64,000 nt of DNA from Halocaridina rubra (lineage: Eukaryota; Arthropoda; Malacostraca; Decapoda; Atyidae), in assembly GCA_037179515.1 (NCBI GenBank), contig JAXCGZ010003874.1, positions 10,001 through 74,000 of the forward strand, in the 5' to 3' direction. Under the pieces are notes generated by a model. That model was not told where the DNA came from, did not search any database, and saw nothing but the letters and a program-made list of their open reading frames with translations. Position 1 is the first letter of the stretch. Each line of letters opens with the position of its first letter. Made by a program: the position numbers and the translations under genes. Shown one piece after another: positions 53,875 to 64,000 of this stretch.

Positions 53875-54160
53875 CAGTGTTCCCCCGGTTATTCGCGTTT
53901 CTTGGTTCGCGTTCTCACTGTATCGCGTTTTTTTTTTCTTTCTTTCTTTTTTTTTTTGTGACACCAGGATGGGCCAAAAATGATAAAATAAAGCAGACTT
54001 TATCAGGTTGTAAAGAGAAACAGAGATGGAGAATGTAATGACCTGTCAGATGTGAAGGGATTATAAAAGATGTGTAATAAATATCCAGCTCTCTGCTGGG
54101 TTTTAATATACCTCTGCATTACTTTCATGATGTCTATTCCAATAATTCTGCTTAGATATA

Positions 54161-54240
<80 letters not shown>

Positions 54241-54450
54241 CATTATTATTATTATTATTATTGGCAACAATAATTTTCCTTTGATGATGATTGTGGAGAT
54301 TATTATCATCATCATCATCATCATTATTATTATTAAGGGCTCATCATTGTTTGTACATCTGTTGGTTTATTTACTTTAAATAACTGTGTAAAGTGCCCCT
54401 CCCTAGTTGGCTCGGACAAAGAGAGTGTGGGGGGTTGGGTAGAATAGAAT

Positions 54451-54544
<94 letters not shown>

Positions 54545-54640
54545 CTTTAAGTAACTCTTGTTCATTCAACCAAAACTACATTATTTATAGTAAAAATACT
54601 GGTTTAATTACGAATTCGTAGTAATAATGATGATGATAAT

Positions 54641-54684
<44 letters not shown>

Positions 54685-54730
54685 TAATAATAATCTCCCC
54701 AATCATCATCAAAGGAAAATTATTGTTGCC

Positions 54731-54807
<77 letters not shown>

Positions 54808-55118
54808 GATCTAAGGAGAAGTTTTAGAATAGACATCATGAAGGTAATGCAGAGGTATAGTAAACCCAGCAGAGAGCTGGATATTCATTACACATCTTTT
54901 ATAATCCCTTCACATCTGACAGGTCATTACACTCTCCATCTCTGTTTCTCTTTACAGCCTGATAAAGGCCGTTTTACTTTATAATTTTTGGCATGTCCTG
55001 GTGTCATAATCATCTTTAAAAAAAAAAAAAAAAAAATTAAGGCTGATCATACTTCAGGATTTTCCTGGTTTGCGCCAGGTCCCGGAACCGAACTACCGCG
55101 ATAAGGGAGGGAACACTG
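53875..55118. mobile_element. Tigger-like MITE inserted at TA in the 430-bp module
   Basis: Ends CAGTGTTCCCCCGGTTATTC and (reverse complement) CAGTGTTCCCTCCCTTATCG-CGGTAGTTCGGTTCCGGGAC. TA flanks at 53873-53874 and 55119-55120. The uninterrupted module copy at about 53437-53455 (TTTTGATATAATATCATCAG) is the predicted empty site and matches exactly once the element and one TA are removed. Its interior is the inverted duplication described next. Confidence 0.78.
53958..55037. repeat. 1.1-kb inverted duplication with microsatellites at the centre
   Basis: The left arm (53958-54336) and right arm (54621-55037) are near-reverse-complements. Left landmarks in order: CACCAGGATGGGCCAAAAAT, TTATCAGGTTGTAAAGAGAA, CTGTCAGATGTGAAGGGATT, CATGATGTCTATTCCAATAA, an (ATT)n run and TTTCCTTTGATGATGATTGT. 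The right arm holds the mirror of each in reverse order. The outer ends are T- and A-runs and the GGTGTCA tail of the non-LTR family. The spacer includes (GA)n at 54455-54541. Confidence 0.85.
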
Positions 55119-56062
55119 TAATATCATCAGGGAAATAGCTTGCAAGGGTGCATCAGCTGATACGGAGGTGGCAAAATGTTTGCCGATAGAGGTTCGTTCT
55201 CCCACATCCTCCCTCTCTTCTACATTATCGTCAGGGAAATAGCGTGTAGAGAATATATATATTTCATTTAAGTTTCCCCGATATACGTATTCTTTGTAAC
55301 AAATTGTATAGTTTTCTTTTTCTCTCAGTTGACTTCGTTTACGTTTAGATTTCGTGCAGCATGGTCGATATGTAAAGAAGATAGAATAATGTTTGGAACC
55401 ATATAATCTTAAAAATTAGATAAACCCCAAATAGAGTGAGTAAATAAATATCTTATGAGTAAGATATTGTGCCTGAATAGTGATAAGCATCACCTGATAT
55501 GGAAGCGGCAAAATGTTTGCTGACAGAGGTTCATTCTCCCGCATCCTCCTCCTCTTCTACCGCTTAATGTGATCGAATATTATGAGGAAAATTTAAAAAA
55601 GCATTAAGAACAAACAGCAAACAAACTTTCAATATAATGTCGTCAGGGAAATAACGTGCAAGGGTGCATTAGCTCATACGGAGGTGGCAAAACATTTGCA
55701 TCCTCGTGCTCACCGCCACCATGCACGTCCCAGTGTATGCCTGTTGCCCTCCGCATAATAGAGTGCATTATTTGTTTACTGTACAGTAAATCTGTAAATA
55801 TTTTATACTGTACACTATTTGCATGTAAATATAAATAACTACAGGTCTTTCTGCTTTGTTATGTACTTATAAAATATGTTTTACTCATCTTATATCTTTG
55901 GTATAGTGTGTCTATGGACGGTTGTGGAATGGACGGTTGTGGAACGAGCTATGCCCAATATCATTGTTTCTTATGGAAAATAACTCGTTAAATTACGTGA
56001 AACTTAAAATACGGGGCACTCCTGAGAACCTATCTTCGCGTTATTCCAAGAACTGGGTGTAT
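55119..56062 (+). repeat. module repeats, continued, and AT-rich partner of 51.4 kb
   Basis: AATATCATCAGGGAAATAGC to about 55690 repeats the 430-bp module, in part twice (55146, 55484). From 55690 the sequence aligns with 51401-51860: CACCGCCACCATGCACGTCC, TCTTTGGTATAGTGTGTCTA and CTGAGAACCTATCTTCGCGT. GTGGAATGGACGGTTGTGGA shows a small local duplication. Confidence 0.7.
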
Positions 56063-58330
56063 AAGAAACAAAAGCAAAAAGTTCAAAATATAGTGAATGA
56101 TGCAGTAACTCTGTATGAAATAAATGAAACAAATTAAATTAAAAATGCACAGAAGAGAAGTAAAAGCCTACATATGTATATAAGTAAACTTAAAGAAGAA
56201 ATAATTCCAAAATTGAAATATATGAGGCACATGGTGTCATATTAGAAGAAAAAAAAAAATAAAAATAGAGATAAAACGGTTCTGGAAGGATATATACGAA
56301 AAACAGGAAAACTCAACTGTACAGGTTTGGAACTCAGAGAAGAGAAGGTATTATGAGGAAGAAATGAGATTAGGTAGAAATTTACAAAATTTAATGACTG
56401 AAGTAGAACCTGAAATAAGAGAGATGCCAAGAGTTACGAGAGAATATCTCGATGCTGTAGCTTCAGTGATACCGGGAAATATTGTTCCAATGATGAAAGT
56501 TGAAATAACAGGAGATGACATAAAACAACAAATTAAAACATTAAAAGACGAAAAAGCTCCTGGACCTATGGTTTAAAACCAGAATTATTTAAAATTATGA
56601 AAGATAGTAAGATATGTATTAGTGGTCTAAAGATGTCATATAGGTATATTTTGGAAAGTGGTGAAGAAACCCCAAACTGGGATATATTCAAAACTACACT
56701 TGTCCCAAAAGTAAAGAAGCCCACAGTAAAAGACTTCAGGCCAATTGCATTAACAAATATTTCATATAAGATTTTTATGGGCATTTTAAAAGACAAAATA
56801 GAAGAACACATAATTAAGAATGGCCTAATGAACGTACTTGAAGCTGGATTCACAAAGAAAAGAAGAATAACAGACAATATTTATATATTAAGACATTGTA
56901 TTGAAAATAGTTTTAAGAGAAAACAGACACTTTTTGTAATTGCTATTGACTTTCTAAAAGCTTTTCATTCTATTAACAGAAGTAAACTAAGAGACGATTA
57001 TGAATTTTAAAATTGATAGTAATGTTATCGAACTAATTGTAAATATATACTCATGACTGCACAGAACTATTCATGAACAATAATAAGCAAGCAGAAATAC
57101 GAATAACCTCAGGAATAAGACAGGATTGCAAGAGTTTGACAATATTTTTCCTACTCGATACTTATATAATCATAGAAAAGCTCCAAACTGAAGATTTAGG
57201 ATACAAAGATGAATTTTTCAAAATAGCAGCTCTATTCTTTGCTGATGATGGGCTTGTATTTGCTCAAAGTTTAGATGAAACAAAAAGAACCATAAGAATA
57301 CTGGAGAAATAGCAGCCTCATGTGGATTGAAGATTAATAAGCAAAAAAGCAATATAATGATATATAACAGAAAAGAAATACTGCATACCCAGAAATAATT
57401 GAAAATATAAGGATAGTTCAAATATAAAATATTTAGGAATAAAGGTAACTGACAAGAAAAAAGTGCTTTAAAGAGTATAAAAATTGCTTCATATTAAAAG
57501 CTAGGCATTTTGCAAATATAACACACTCCACTGTAGGTAACGCTTGTAATAAAATTTTCATTGGCGATACCATCATTTCTTTATGCAGTAGAAATATTAG
57601 AATACACAGAAGAAGAATTAAAGATTTTCCAAAGAATAGACAACCAGGTGTATAGAGCCATTCTAGAATTACCAATTCATACTGCCAGTAGTGCACTGAG
57701 ACCAGAGTAAAACACTCTATAAACTGGAAGTAATGAGTTAAAGAGATATTTCAATACTATCTTTATGAGCAAAAAAAAAATTCATTAAGAAAATAAAAAG
57801 ATACATGGAAATACTAAATGTCAATCTTCTAAAAAACAGAAAATGCATCCATTGCTAAGTTGAAAGAAAAATTAAGAAAAGTTGATACTGAAATATGGAA
57901 GTCGGAAATGGTAGATAAAGAAACTTTGAGAATATGTAAGATTTACAAAAAAAGACGTAGAAGAAATGAGTTGGTTTGATAATTCATTTTAAACTAAATT
58001 ATTGATTAAGGCAAAAACAGACACTTTAGATTTGAATTGGAGAGGTAGATTTAAAAATAAAGATGAAAAGTGTGCGTGTGGTTGGTTATGTTAGTGAAAC
58101 TTTGGAATATTTTACATTGCACTGTGAACTGCATAAGGATGAAGTATTAAGTATTACAACAACCCTATATCGAAAATGGAAGTGAATTATTCAGATGTGC
58201 TTGGTTTTAAAAATTGTGGTAAAAAAAATACTTTGAAATTAGAAAAACTTTGATATTTGAACTTTGGAATATAAGAAAAATTAAAACACAATCCTGCCAG
58301 TAAAAAGACATTATAAGTAAATAATAGAGG
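56059..58330 (+). mobile_element. non-LTR retrotransposon, RT and tail, multiply broken
   Basis: The plus strand has the linker (KNWVYKKQKQKVQNIVNDAV, 56059-56137), RT pieces at 56364-56576, 56597-57010 and 57073-57312, and a degenerate tail to about 58330. A CxC...ETLEYF-like stretch near 58070-58130 resembles a zinc-knuckle-like end. It is A-rich and unlike the CR1, RTE or Jockey copies here, so it is a fourth LINE family, clade unresolved. No poly-A or terminal repeat is clear. Confidence 0.68.
56364..57312 (+). pseudogene. reverse transcriptase, fourth LINE family
   Basis: Piece 1 has ITGDDIKQQIKTLKDEKAPG. Piece 2 has TLVPKVKKPTVKDFRPIALT, NISYKIFMGILKDKIEEHII and VIAIDFLKAFHSINRSKLRD, in which motif A carries the first catalytic Asp (IDFLKAFHSI). 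Piece 3 has EIRITSGIRQDCKSLTIFFL (motif B, where SGIRQGC reads SGIRQDC) and IAALFFADDGLVFAQSLDET (motif C FADD). Stops and shifts near 56577 and 57010 break it. Catalytic Asp positions survive, but motif B Gly is changed. Confidence 0.72.
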
Positions 58331-59784
58331 AGCCGTTACAAAGGCTTATCCTCAAAGTACAAGTACAGTTGGTTAGATGGTTGGTTATGTTAATTCCCAA
58401 CTCCAACTTGTCTATATCCATCCCTATTCGAACAGGTTTTAAATGACATAAAACGGCGAACAACAACAACAAAACAACTGCAGCCTGTACCGGACTATTA
58501 GTTTAGATGCTACATAAAACTCCAATCAAATTAATTTTGCACTGAAAAATATCTAAAACAACTAGAAATAGATAATTTTAATTATTAATTATCTACAGCT
58601 AATGTCACCAAACCTAATACAGTATTCTAAATAAAATAAAAAATAACACATGACGATACAAACGGGAATTATTGATAATTCATCGCTGGAAACAAGAACG
58701 TGCCCTCAAATTATGGTTTCTTGACTTCTCTCATTGCAAGTATCATTATCAAAACAAGTCTTGAACATAAATACCTTAAAGAATGGAATAGCGGCTTTGA
58801 TTACAGTATGGTGTAAGGGTAGTTAAATCTATTAGATCAAAAGACTAAATTTGAACGTATGTCTGCGGGCAGTCAATGTTTAGTTTGTCACCTTTGAGAC
58901 ATCCTTTTCTTGCCAGCTTTGAAATGCTACTAAGATTCAGAATTACAAATAAAAAAAAATGGCTATAAAGCATAAAATTATCGCTTGCCAGGAGAAAACA
59001 AGCTAATTTTAGCGAAAATGAACGAAATATACTCCAACATATATTACCTCTAATTTAAACTTTTAAAAAACATATACGGACACAAAATTGGAACTAAATA
59101 GCTCTTGCTATATCTGAAAATATTTATTGACTATTTATAATAGTTGAAGGGAGTCTTAGATTGAAAAATGTTCAAATGTATCTTTGAGTGGACAGCATGT
59201 GTGTAGCAACAAAAGTATATCGAAAATGTGAACTAATTTTTGAGCTGCAAAAGAAAGCTCTATTATTTTTATCATACTGTAGTTTATTACTTAAGTATAA
59301 ATATATTTCATAAATTATATTTATAAGGTATTTCCTACTAAGAGGCTGTTTTTATATAATAGCTGGCACAGATAGGTAATTTACTCAAAGTTCTAGATTT
59401 TAAATCTACTAAATTTAGTAATAACAAAAGAGAGGTAAGAAGTGCATTGTTTTATTTGCAACTTACAAAATTTTAAATCTCAAATAATGTAGTCTACCTT
59501 TGGCTATAGCAAATATTTTGTTTTCTAAATAACATACTGCATCTTGTTTTTATTCAAAAATGCAAAGTTATCCTAAACTATATTATTTATTTGCAACCTC
59601 TTGCCAGATACTTTTTGTAGAATTAACAAACTAAAAATAACATTGAAATAGCCAAGTTGATATTTCAGTGCTTTGTAAACTGCTATATTATTGCAATTTT
59701 AGACTATGGAGTAAATTCCGCAGAATTACCGTTAGGGAGTGTTCCGTGTGCTGGGCAAAACCAAAGTTTAGTAGCGTTGTACGC
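58331..59784. other. mostly unannotated, with a SINE tail
   Basis: TATATCCATCCCTATTCGAA-CAGG near 58414-58437 is a SINE tail. The remainder is AT-rich without recognised features. Confidence 0.45.
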
Positions 59785-59998
59785 TAGATAAACAGTTCCG
59801 GTTTTACGTCAAGGACTCCTTTTTCTACCAAGGGCTAGGACGGTTGATTTCTTGCGAAGGACTTGTTTTGGCAGATGTAATCAATACCCTGAGTGCATTC
59901 CCTTGCTAACCTACCGTGACAGGGTGCGAACCTTCGACCTGACGCCTCAAAGTCGCAGACACTACTGCTTGAGCCACGATGACTACTCCGCTAGATAA
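59785..59998 (-). repeat. tRNA-derived SINE, second type, minus strand
   Basis: The minus strand starts ATCGTGGCTCAAGCAGTAGT (A-box region), then GTCGAAGGTTCGCACCCTGT (B box) and the body TTGATTACATCTGCCAAAAC. It ends with CCTAGCCCTTGGTAGAAAAA-GGAGTCCTTGACGTAAAA. The tail is also found at 37040-37078 and 63970-64000. The head differs from the CATCCAGCC family. Confidence 0.68.
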
Positions 59999-59999
59999 A

Positions 60000-60119
60000 C
60001 AGTGCTACTTATGATAATAATAATGGCTATTATCAACAGCCTTTTTTTTAAGTAAAGGATTAATATAGAAAACACTCTTTACCAAACTGATAAATACCCT
60101 ATGGAAGGATAAGCAAGTA
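60000..60119. other. short unannotated stretch
   Basis: AATAATAATGG run and T/A runs only. Confidence 0.4.
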
Positions 60120-60745
60120 TAATGAAAGTAACCTTTGAGAGAGGGGACACATGTAAAGAATTATTGATGAGAGCAAAAAAAACAGAAGACCTTCAAGAAT
60201 TCAGAACAGTGTTCATTATACCATATAGAACACAGGAATAGATGGAAAGATTCAAAAGCTTGTTTCTAGGCGGTGAAAGGTTATATGAGGGAAGAAATGA
60301 AGATATGAAAAATATCTGTTTCAGGGTTCTTCCAGCCAAAGGGGTGATAAAAAAGATATCGTTAGGAAATCTGGGGATACAACCTCATCAAGACTGCTGT
60401 ACACCTATCCTGATGGGGTAGCTGGTAAAGCAGTAGAAATGATAGGATTTACATTATGGCAAATACAGTACTGGTTATAGAGACTAAGCTAAGTGAAGAC
60501 ATAAACAGTGTCACAGTTTTTCCTAAGGGCTTCAGAATAGTAAACGTTGAAATATCTGAGAGGAATGGTGGAGGGCTAGCATTACTCATAAGTAAAACAT
60601 TTCAGGTTGAAGAAGTAATCTTTGCTATATTATGTAAGATCAAAGAAATTGCTATTGCTTGCAATAACAGCGAGCATTTTGTGGCTGTTGTACATAACCA
60701 ACCAATGAATCAACAAAAGCTGTTTTTCAGAGTACACATTGTGTA
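60120..60745 (+). mobile_element. CR1 ORF1/ORF2 fragment
   Basis: Plus strand: ATGAAAGTAACCTTTGAGAG and onward aligns with CR1 bases 11150-11740. It carries the end of ORF1 (VTFERGDTCKELLMRAKKTE-like text with stops) and the start of ORF2. The open frame 60456-60745 has ETKLSEDINSVTVFPKGFRI, then VNVEISERNGGGLALLISKT, the endonuclease first half with its Glu. It is truncated on both sides; no tail. Confidence 0.8.
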
Positions 60746-63180
60746 AGACACCAACTTTACAAAAGGGATACACTTTCATACTCTTTGGAGATAGGGATAG
60801 TTGACAACCAACAAAACGAAATATATACGGCCCTGTTTACTTACTACAACTCTAAATGCATATTACAGCATAGTCATTAAATCCAAAGTGTATCTCTGAA
60901 GCTTCTGCATGACATAGCATTTCTGTTGAAAAAATCTATATTGTATAATCCTCTAATGGTCTATCAGTCCACTAGCAAAATAGACTTCTATAGGTGTCCT
61001 AATTAATGCTACAAGCTGGAAGTGGTTACCAGAGGATAAACAGGATGCAAATAGTTAAATTCTGAGTTGGTGAGGAAAACTAATTCAAATACTTGCTGCT
61101 TGATACATATACACACTCTCATGCATAATTCAGTGAAGTGTTTCCATGAGTGGGTTGCTTTTTCATCTAGTTATTTAGCAAAGGAAGATATCACTGAAGT
61201 AACTGGCAATGCATACCAAGCCAAAAGAGAGACTGTGGGGAGCAAATAGATGAGGCATATATAGTTGTATATACCCATTCTCCTAGATTAAAGAAAACTC
61301 ATTATATAGGTGCAGGAATGCAAATATCAATGCATTTGCAATGGCCTGTAAAACTTTAGATTTATTAGATTGATAGCATTCAGTACCATGCCAGCAAGCC
61401 ACAGAACAGAAATGCAAATGTACAAGTACGCAACTCTATAATATGAGCCTGTGGTGGATTCTGGTTCCTGCAATGGACTGCACATGATAATTATAGATGA
61501 ATTAGAATGTACTATGAAGAAGATATTAAGAGGTTAGAAACCATTACTGTCCCTAACATCCTTTAAATGATTCCACAATATCTTTCCTTTGCCATTCTTA
61601 ATCATGTATCTTGATGAATCAATGGATTTGTAAAAGGTGTGAGTAAGGGTAAAAATTCCTAAGGGTACTGGCAGGTTCAGAAGGATTCAGATCAGGTTCA
61701 GGCAAAACAAGATTGGGAGTGATCCTAGTTGAACCCTTCAGGTTTAAAAGATCTGGTGGGAGGCTGGCACACATTGCAAGAGCTTGAATTCAATAAGTCT
61801 TAATGTTATATTTTCCTAAAGAGACTTTAGGATTTGTTAGATCAATCTCCCATTAGGATCAACAGGTCAGATACCAAAATGAATTAAATTACATTTAAAC
61901 TTTAATGTGAACAGTCAAAAAAAAAAAAAATCTTACTTTTTACAATCACACGTGAAAAAAACTTGAAAAATATTACATACAGGACATCAAAACTAAAACT
62001 ATTCATTTGTACCAAAATTGTAGAAATGTAATACTGTATAACTACCTTTTCAATACCTTTCAGAACTTCAAATGTAAGACTAAGCCCTATTCAACAAAAA
62101 AAGTCCAGTCTCTTTCTGGTTTTATATTTACAGTACGGAATTAAATATTCAAACTGCTCAAACCAAAGTCTGAATTTCAGAGAAAACAATAATCTCTTGG
62201 ATTAGCTTCACACACAGTTTCTACTTGATAAGTGTGAAAGTGAAACTGTATATGTATACTGGATGCAATACAACACAAATGAGTGCACACCTGAATGCGT
62301 TTTACATTCACACATTTAGTTTTAGGTACACATATTTTTACATAAAAGTAATAAAATAATCAAGCATAAAACTGTGTGATAGGAGCTGCCATGTTACGGA
62401 GAAATTATATGCAATATTATTCACTTACACTTACCCAAACAGAGGCAAAAGAAAAATATATTCCCATTTGAGCTTACTTCTTGTTACCAAGAAACAAAAA
62501 TTACATTATGTTGTCTAATTCTAAGTTCTTTTATATATCCATTACTGAACTATACATATGCTTCAGAAGCAATGACACACTTTAAATGCATATCCTGCAC
62601 AACTCAAATCAATCATTTGTACATTATCATACTGATATTTGTTCTCAATTTACCAGCTATGTTGCGCTGATGCAACAACTGAAAACACCTACAAACTTTT
62701 GATATTGGATGAACATCTCTTAAACCTCCTACTAACTGAAATGAACAACTATTAAATACAATTACTAAACTGTACAGCTATAAAAAAAAAACTGGCTTGC
62801 TATCTTATTCTCATGGATATATATATAGATATATACCATGAAGACATTTTGCATTATTATACTAGTGTAGATATATTCAAAGGCTGCAGAATTGCAGTAA
62901 AATCTCTGAATATGAATTTCACAACCAATGCCCAAGGGTATAGACATACAGCATATCTAATACATTTCTTATCACATATGTGTTTGCCATTACAGTATAC
63001 CCATCCAAATTTACAACAAAAAATAACAGAATATTCCCAGTTTACAATATTGGTTCAATACAAATTATATTAACATATATACATTGTATACAGGTACCAT
63101 CTACATAGTCAGCAAATTAAAGTGTAGGCTACATAAACCTTTGATGAAGAATGAGCGTATCTTTTCATAAGGTTGGAAGA
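60746..63180. other. unannotated stretch, part possibly 3' UTR
   Basis: No domain-bearing frame or repeat was recognised over 2.4 kb apart from short A runs. The last few hundred bases may belong to the 3' UTR of the zinc-finger exon at 63435-63881, if polyadenylation lies beyond 63180. Confidence 0.35.
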
Positions 63181-63218
63181 ATTATAATCCAATATAGAAG
63201 TAAAGGATCAGTGTAAAC

Positions 63219-63224
63219 TTTATT
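63219..63224 (-). terminator. candidate polyadenylation signal AATAAA
   Basis: TTTATT on the plus strand is AATAAA on the minus strand, 211 bases after the zinc-finger stop codon. Another lies at about 63255. Which, if either, is used cannot be seen. Confidence 0.3.
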
Positions 63225-63434
63225 CCATCTACCATCATAATAAATAAATACTGATTTATTTTCTTCTGTACAATAAACAGAATATAAATGCCACTAGTAT
63301 TCATAAAAGGACTTTCAAACAAGTGCATTCTTCTAAGAAAGCATAGTTTTCCCAAAGTTATTACAGAAGTGACAGTAACAAACAGAATATTAAAGAGCAT
63401 ATCAGTCCATATGATTGATAAGGTGTATAAATCC

Positions 63435-63881
63435 TTAAGAGGAGCTACTGGGACAAACTTTGACATGAGCTTGATAATATGTGTTCCGAGTGAAAACCCG
63501 GCCACACCTACATACAAAATTAGGTTTAGAAGGATGGTTCAGTCTTAGATGAGTGGCTATGTTCTCAATACTTCTGTGGTTCTCCTGGCAAAATGGACAG
63601 ATAAAGGGCTGAGGCGTTTCAAATTGAAGTTTGCTTGAATCCAGAGAAGACATGGAATTTGATTCGGTTTCCATTTTGACATATGAGCCACCAAAGTCCT
63701 GAGAAGAGCCATTCGGAGTTGAAGCTGGGTCTTCCTGGGAACTAGTGCTTATGGTTGGATAAGGAGCAGTATCTTGAGGCTGTGTCTCAAATCTTTTAGG
63801 AGAAGTTGTTTTAGTAACTTCACTTCCACCACTTTCCTCCTCACCCTCTTCCTCATCGTCTTCACCTCCACTTTGCACTTC
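63435..63881 (-). CDS. zinc-finger protein, terminal coding exon
   Basis: The minus strand shows an acceptor (ATTCATGGCTTTTCTAG) at 63883-63882 and then an open frame to TAA at 63437-63435. It starts GAA GTG with no ATG, so it is an internal-to-terminal exon of about 148 codons. It opens with an acidic stretch (EDDEEEGEEESGG) and a Ser/Thr-rich linker. VKME about halfway fits a sumoylation consensus. Two zinc fingers close the protein: FICPFCQENHRSIENIATHL (CX2CX12HX4H) and CRCGRVFTRNTYYQAHVKVC (CX1CX12HX3C, C2HC type). Complexity and codon use differ from all retroelement frames here. An alternative 3' exon of a BTB zinc-finger gene (broad or lola type) is likely but not shown. The upstream exons lie beyond 64000. 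Confidence 0.7.
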   Translation of the reverse strand, partial: EVQSGGEDDEEEGEEESGGSEVTKTTSPKRFETQPQDTAPYPTISTSSQEDPASTPNGSSQDFGGSYVKMETESNSMSSLDSSKLQFETPQPFICPFCQENHRSIENIATHLRLNHPSKPNFVCRCGRVFTRNTYYQAHVKVCPSSSS

Positions 63882-63969
63882 CTAGAAAAGCCATGAATTA
63901 CAAAATATCTTATAAATACAATGCAGATTCAATAATACTGATAACAGATATATTACTATCAAATGTGAA

Positions 63970-64000
63970 TGGTTTTACATTACGAAGTCCCTCTTCTACT
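63970..64000 (-). repeat. SINE tail (second type), cut by the window end
   Basis: GGTTTTACATTACGAAGTCC-CTCTTCTACT is the tail of the element at 59785-59998. It lies within the intron upstream of the zinc-finger exon. Confidence 0.5.

Overview
This window is eukaryotic, intron-scale, AT-rich, repeat-dominated DNA from an arthropod, most likely a decapod crustacean. The inference rests on three things: very dense and long dinucleotide and trinucleotide arrays, (GA)n, (TA)n and (AAT)n; short TTAGG-like motifs, TTAGG being the arthropod telomere unit; and non-LTR elements of CR1, RTE and Jockey type with a mag-like Gypsy element. No search was run, so the species is not fixed. There is no operon, no prokaryotic gene and no CRISPR array.

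Layout. 0-7.7 kb: fragments of a non-LTR family ending in a GGTGTCACACTCTTAAA tail, long GA/TA/AAT arrays and a degenerate minisatellite. 8.0-15.1 kb: a Jockey-type element (minus strand, endonuclease-RT-RNase H) split by two later insertions, a nearly complete CR1 element (plus strand, 10815-14335) and a 179-bp RTE 3' end. 15.1-19.7 kb: a MITE, a tRNA-Val-like SINE, CR1 pieces. 19.8-21.8 kb: a decayed ankyrin-repeat coding region, one of only two traces of host-type coding sequence. 21.8-26.5 kb: a pogo/Tigger-like DNA element with internal 430-bp modules, then a broken antisense RTE-type element. 27.5-32.5 kb: a full-length Gypsy (mag-like) LTR retrotransposon with 179-bp LTRs and a GGGGT target duplication, inserted in a minisatellite. 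33.6-35.2 kb: a Tigger-like MITE carrying nine tandem 160-bp units. 36-43 kb: SINEs, two non-LTR fragments and a palindrome between TA arrays. 44.2-44.6 kb: eight periodically spaced TAGATGGCAGCAC motifs. 47-56 kb: minisatellites, MITEs, CR1 fragments, including an ORF1 PHD-finger remnant, and a MITE whose interior is a 1.1-kb inverted duplication. 56-58.3 kb: another dead non-LTR element. 60.1-60.7 kb: a CR1 ORF1/ORF2 fragment. 63.4-63.9 kb: the only convincing host gene piece, a minus-strand terminal exon of a zinc-finger protein.

The genes do not form a pathway. What the window records is a sequence of insertions: Jockey first, then CR1 and RTE into it; 430-bp modules first, then a MITE into them at a TA; a minisatellite first, then Gypsy into it. 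All large ORFs are retroelement proteins. Most are broken by stops or frameshifts. The least damaged are the CR1 ORF2 (one frameshift) and the Gypsy gag-pol frame (four stops, no frameshift). Open frames inside simple repeats are artefacts and are not annotated as genes.
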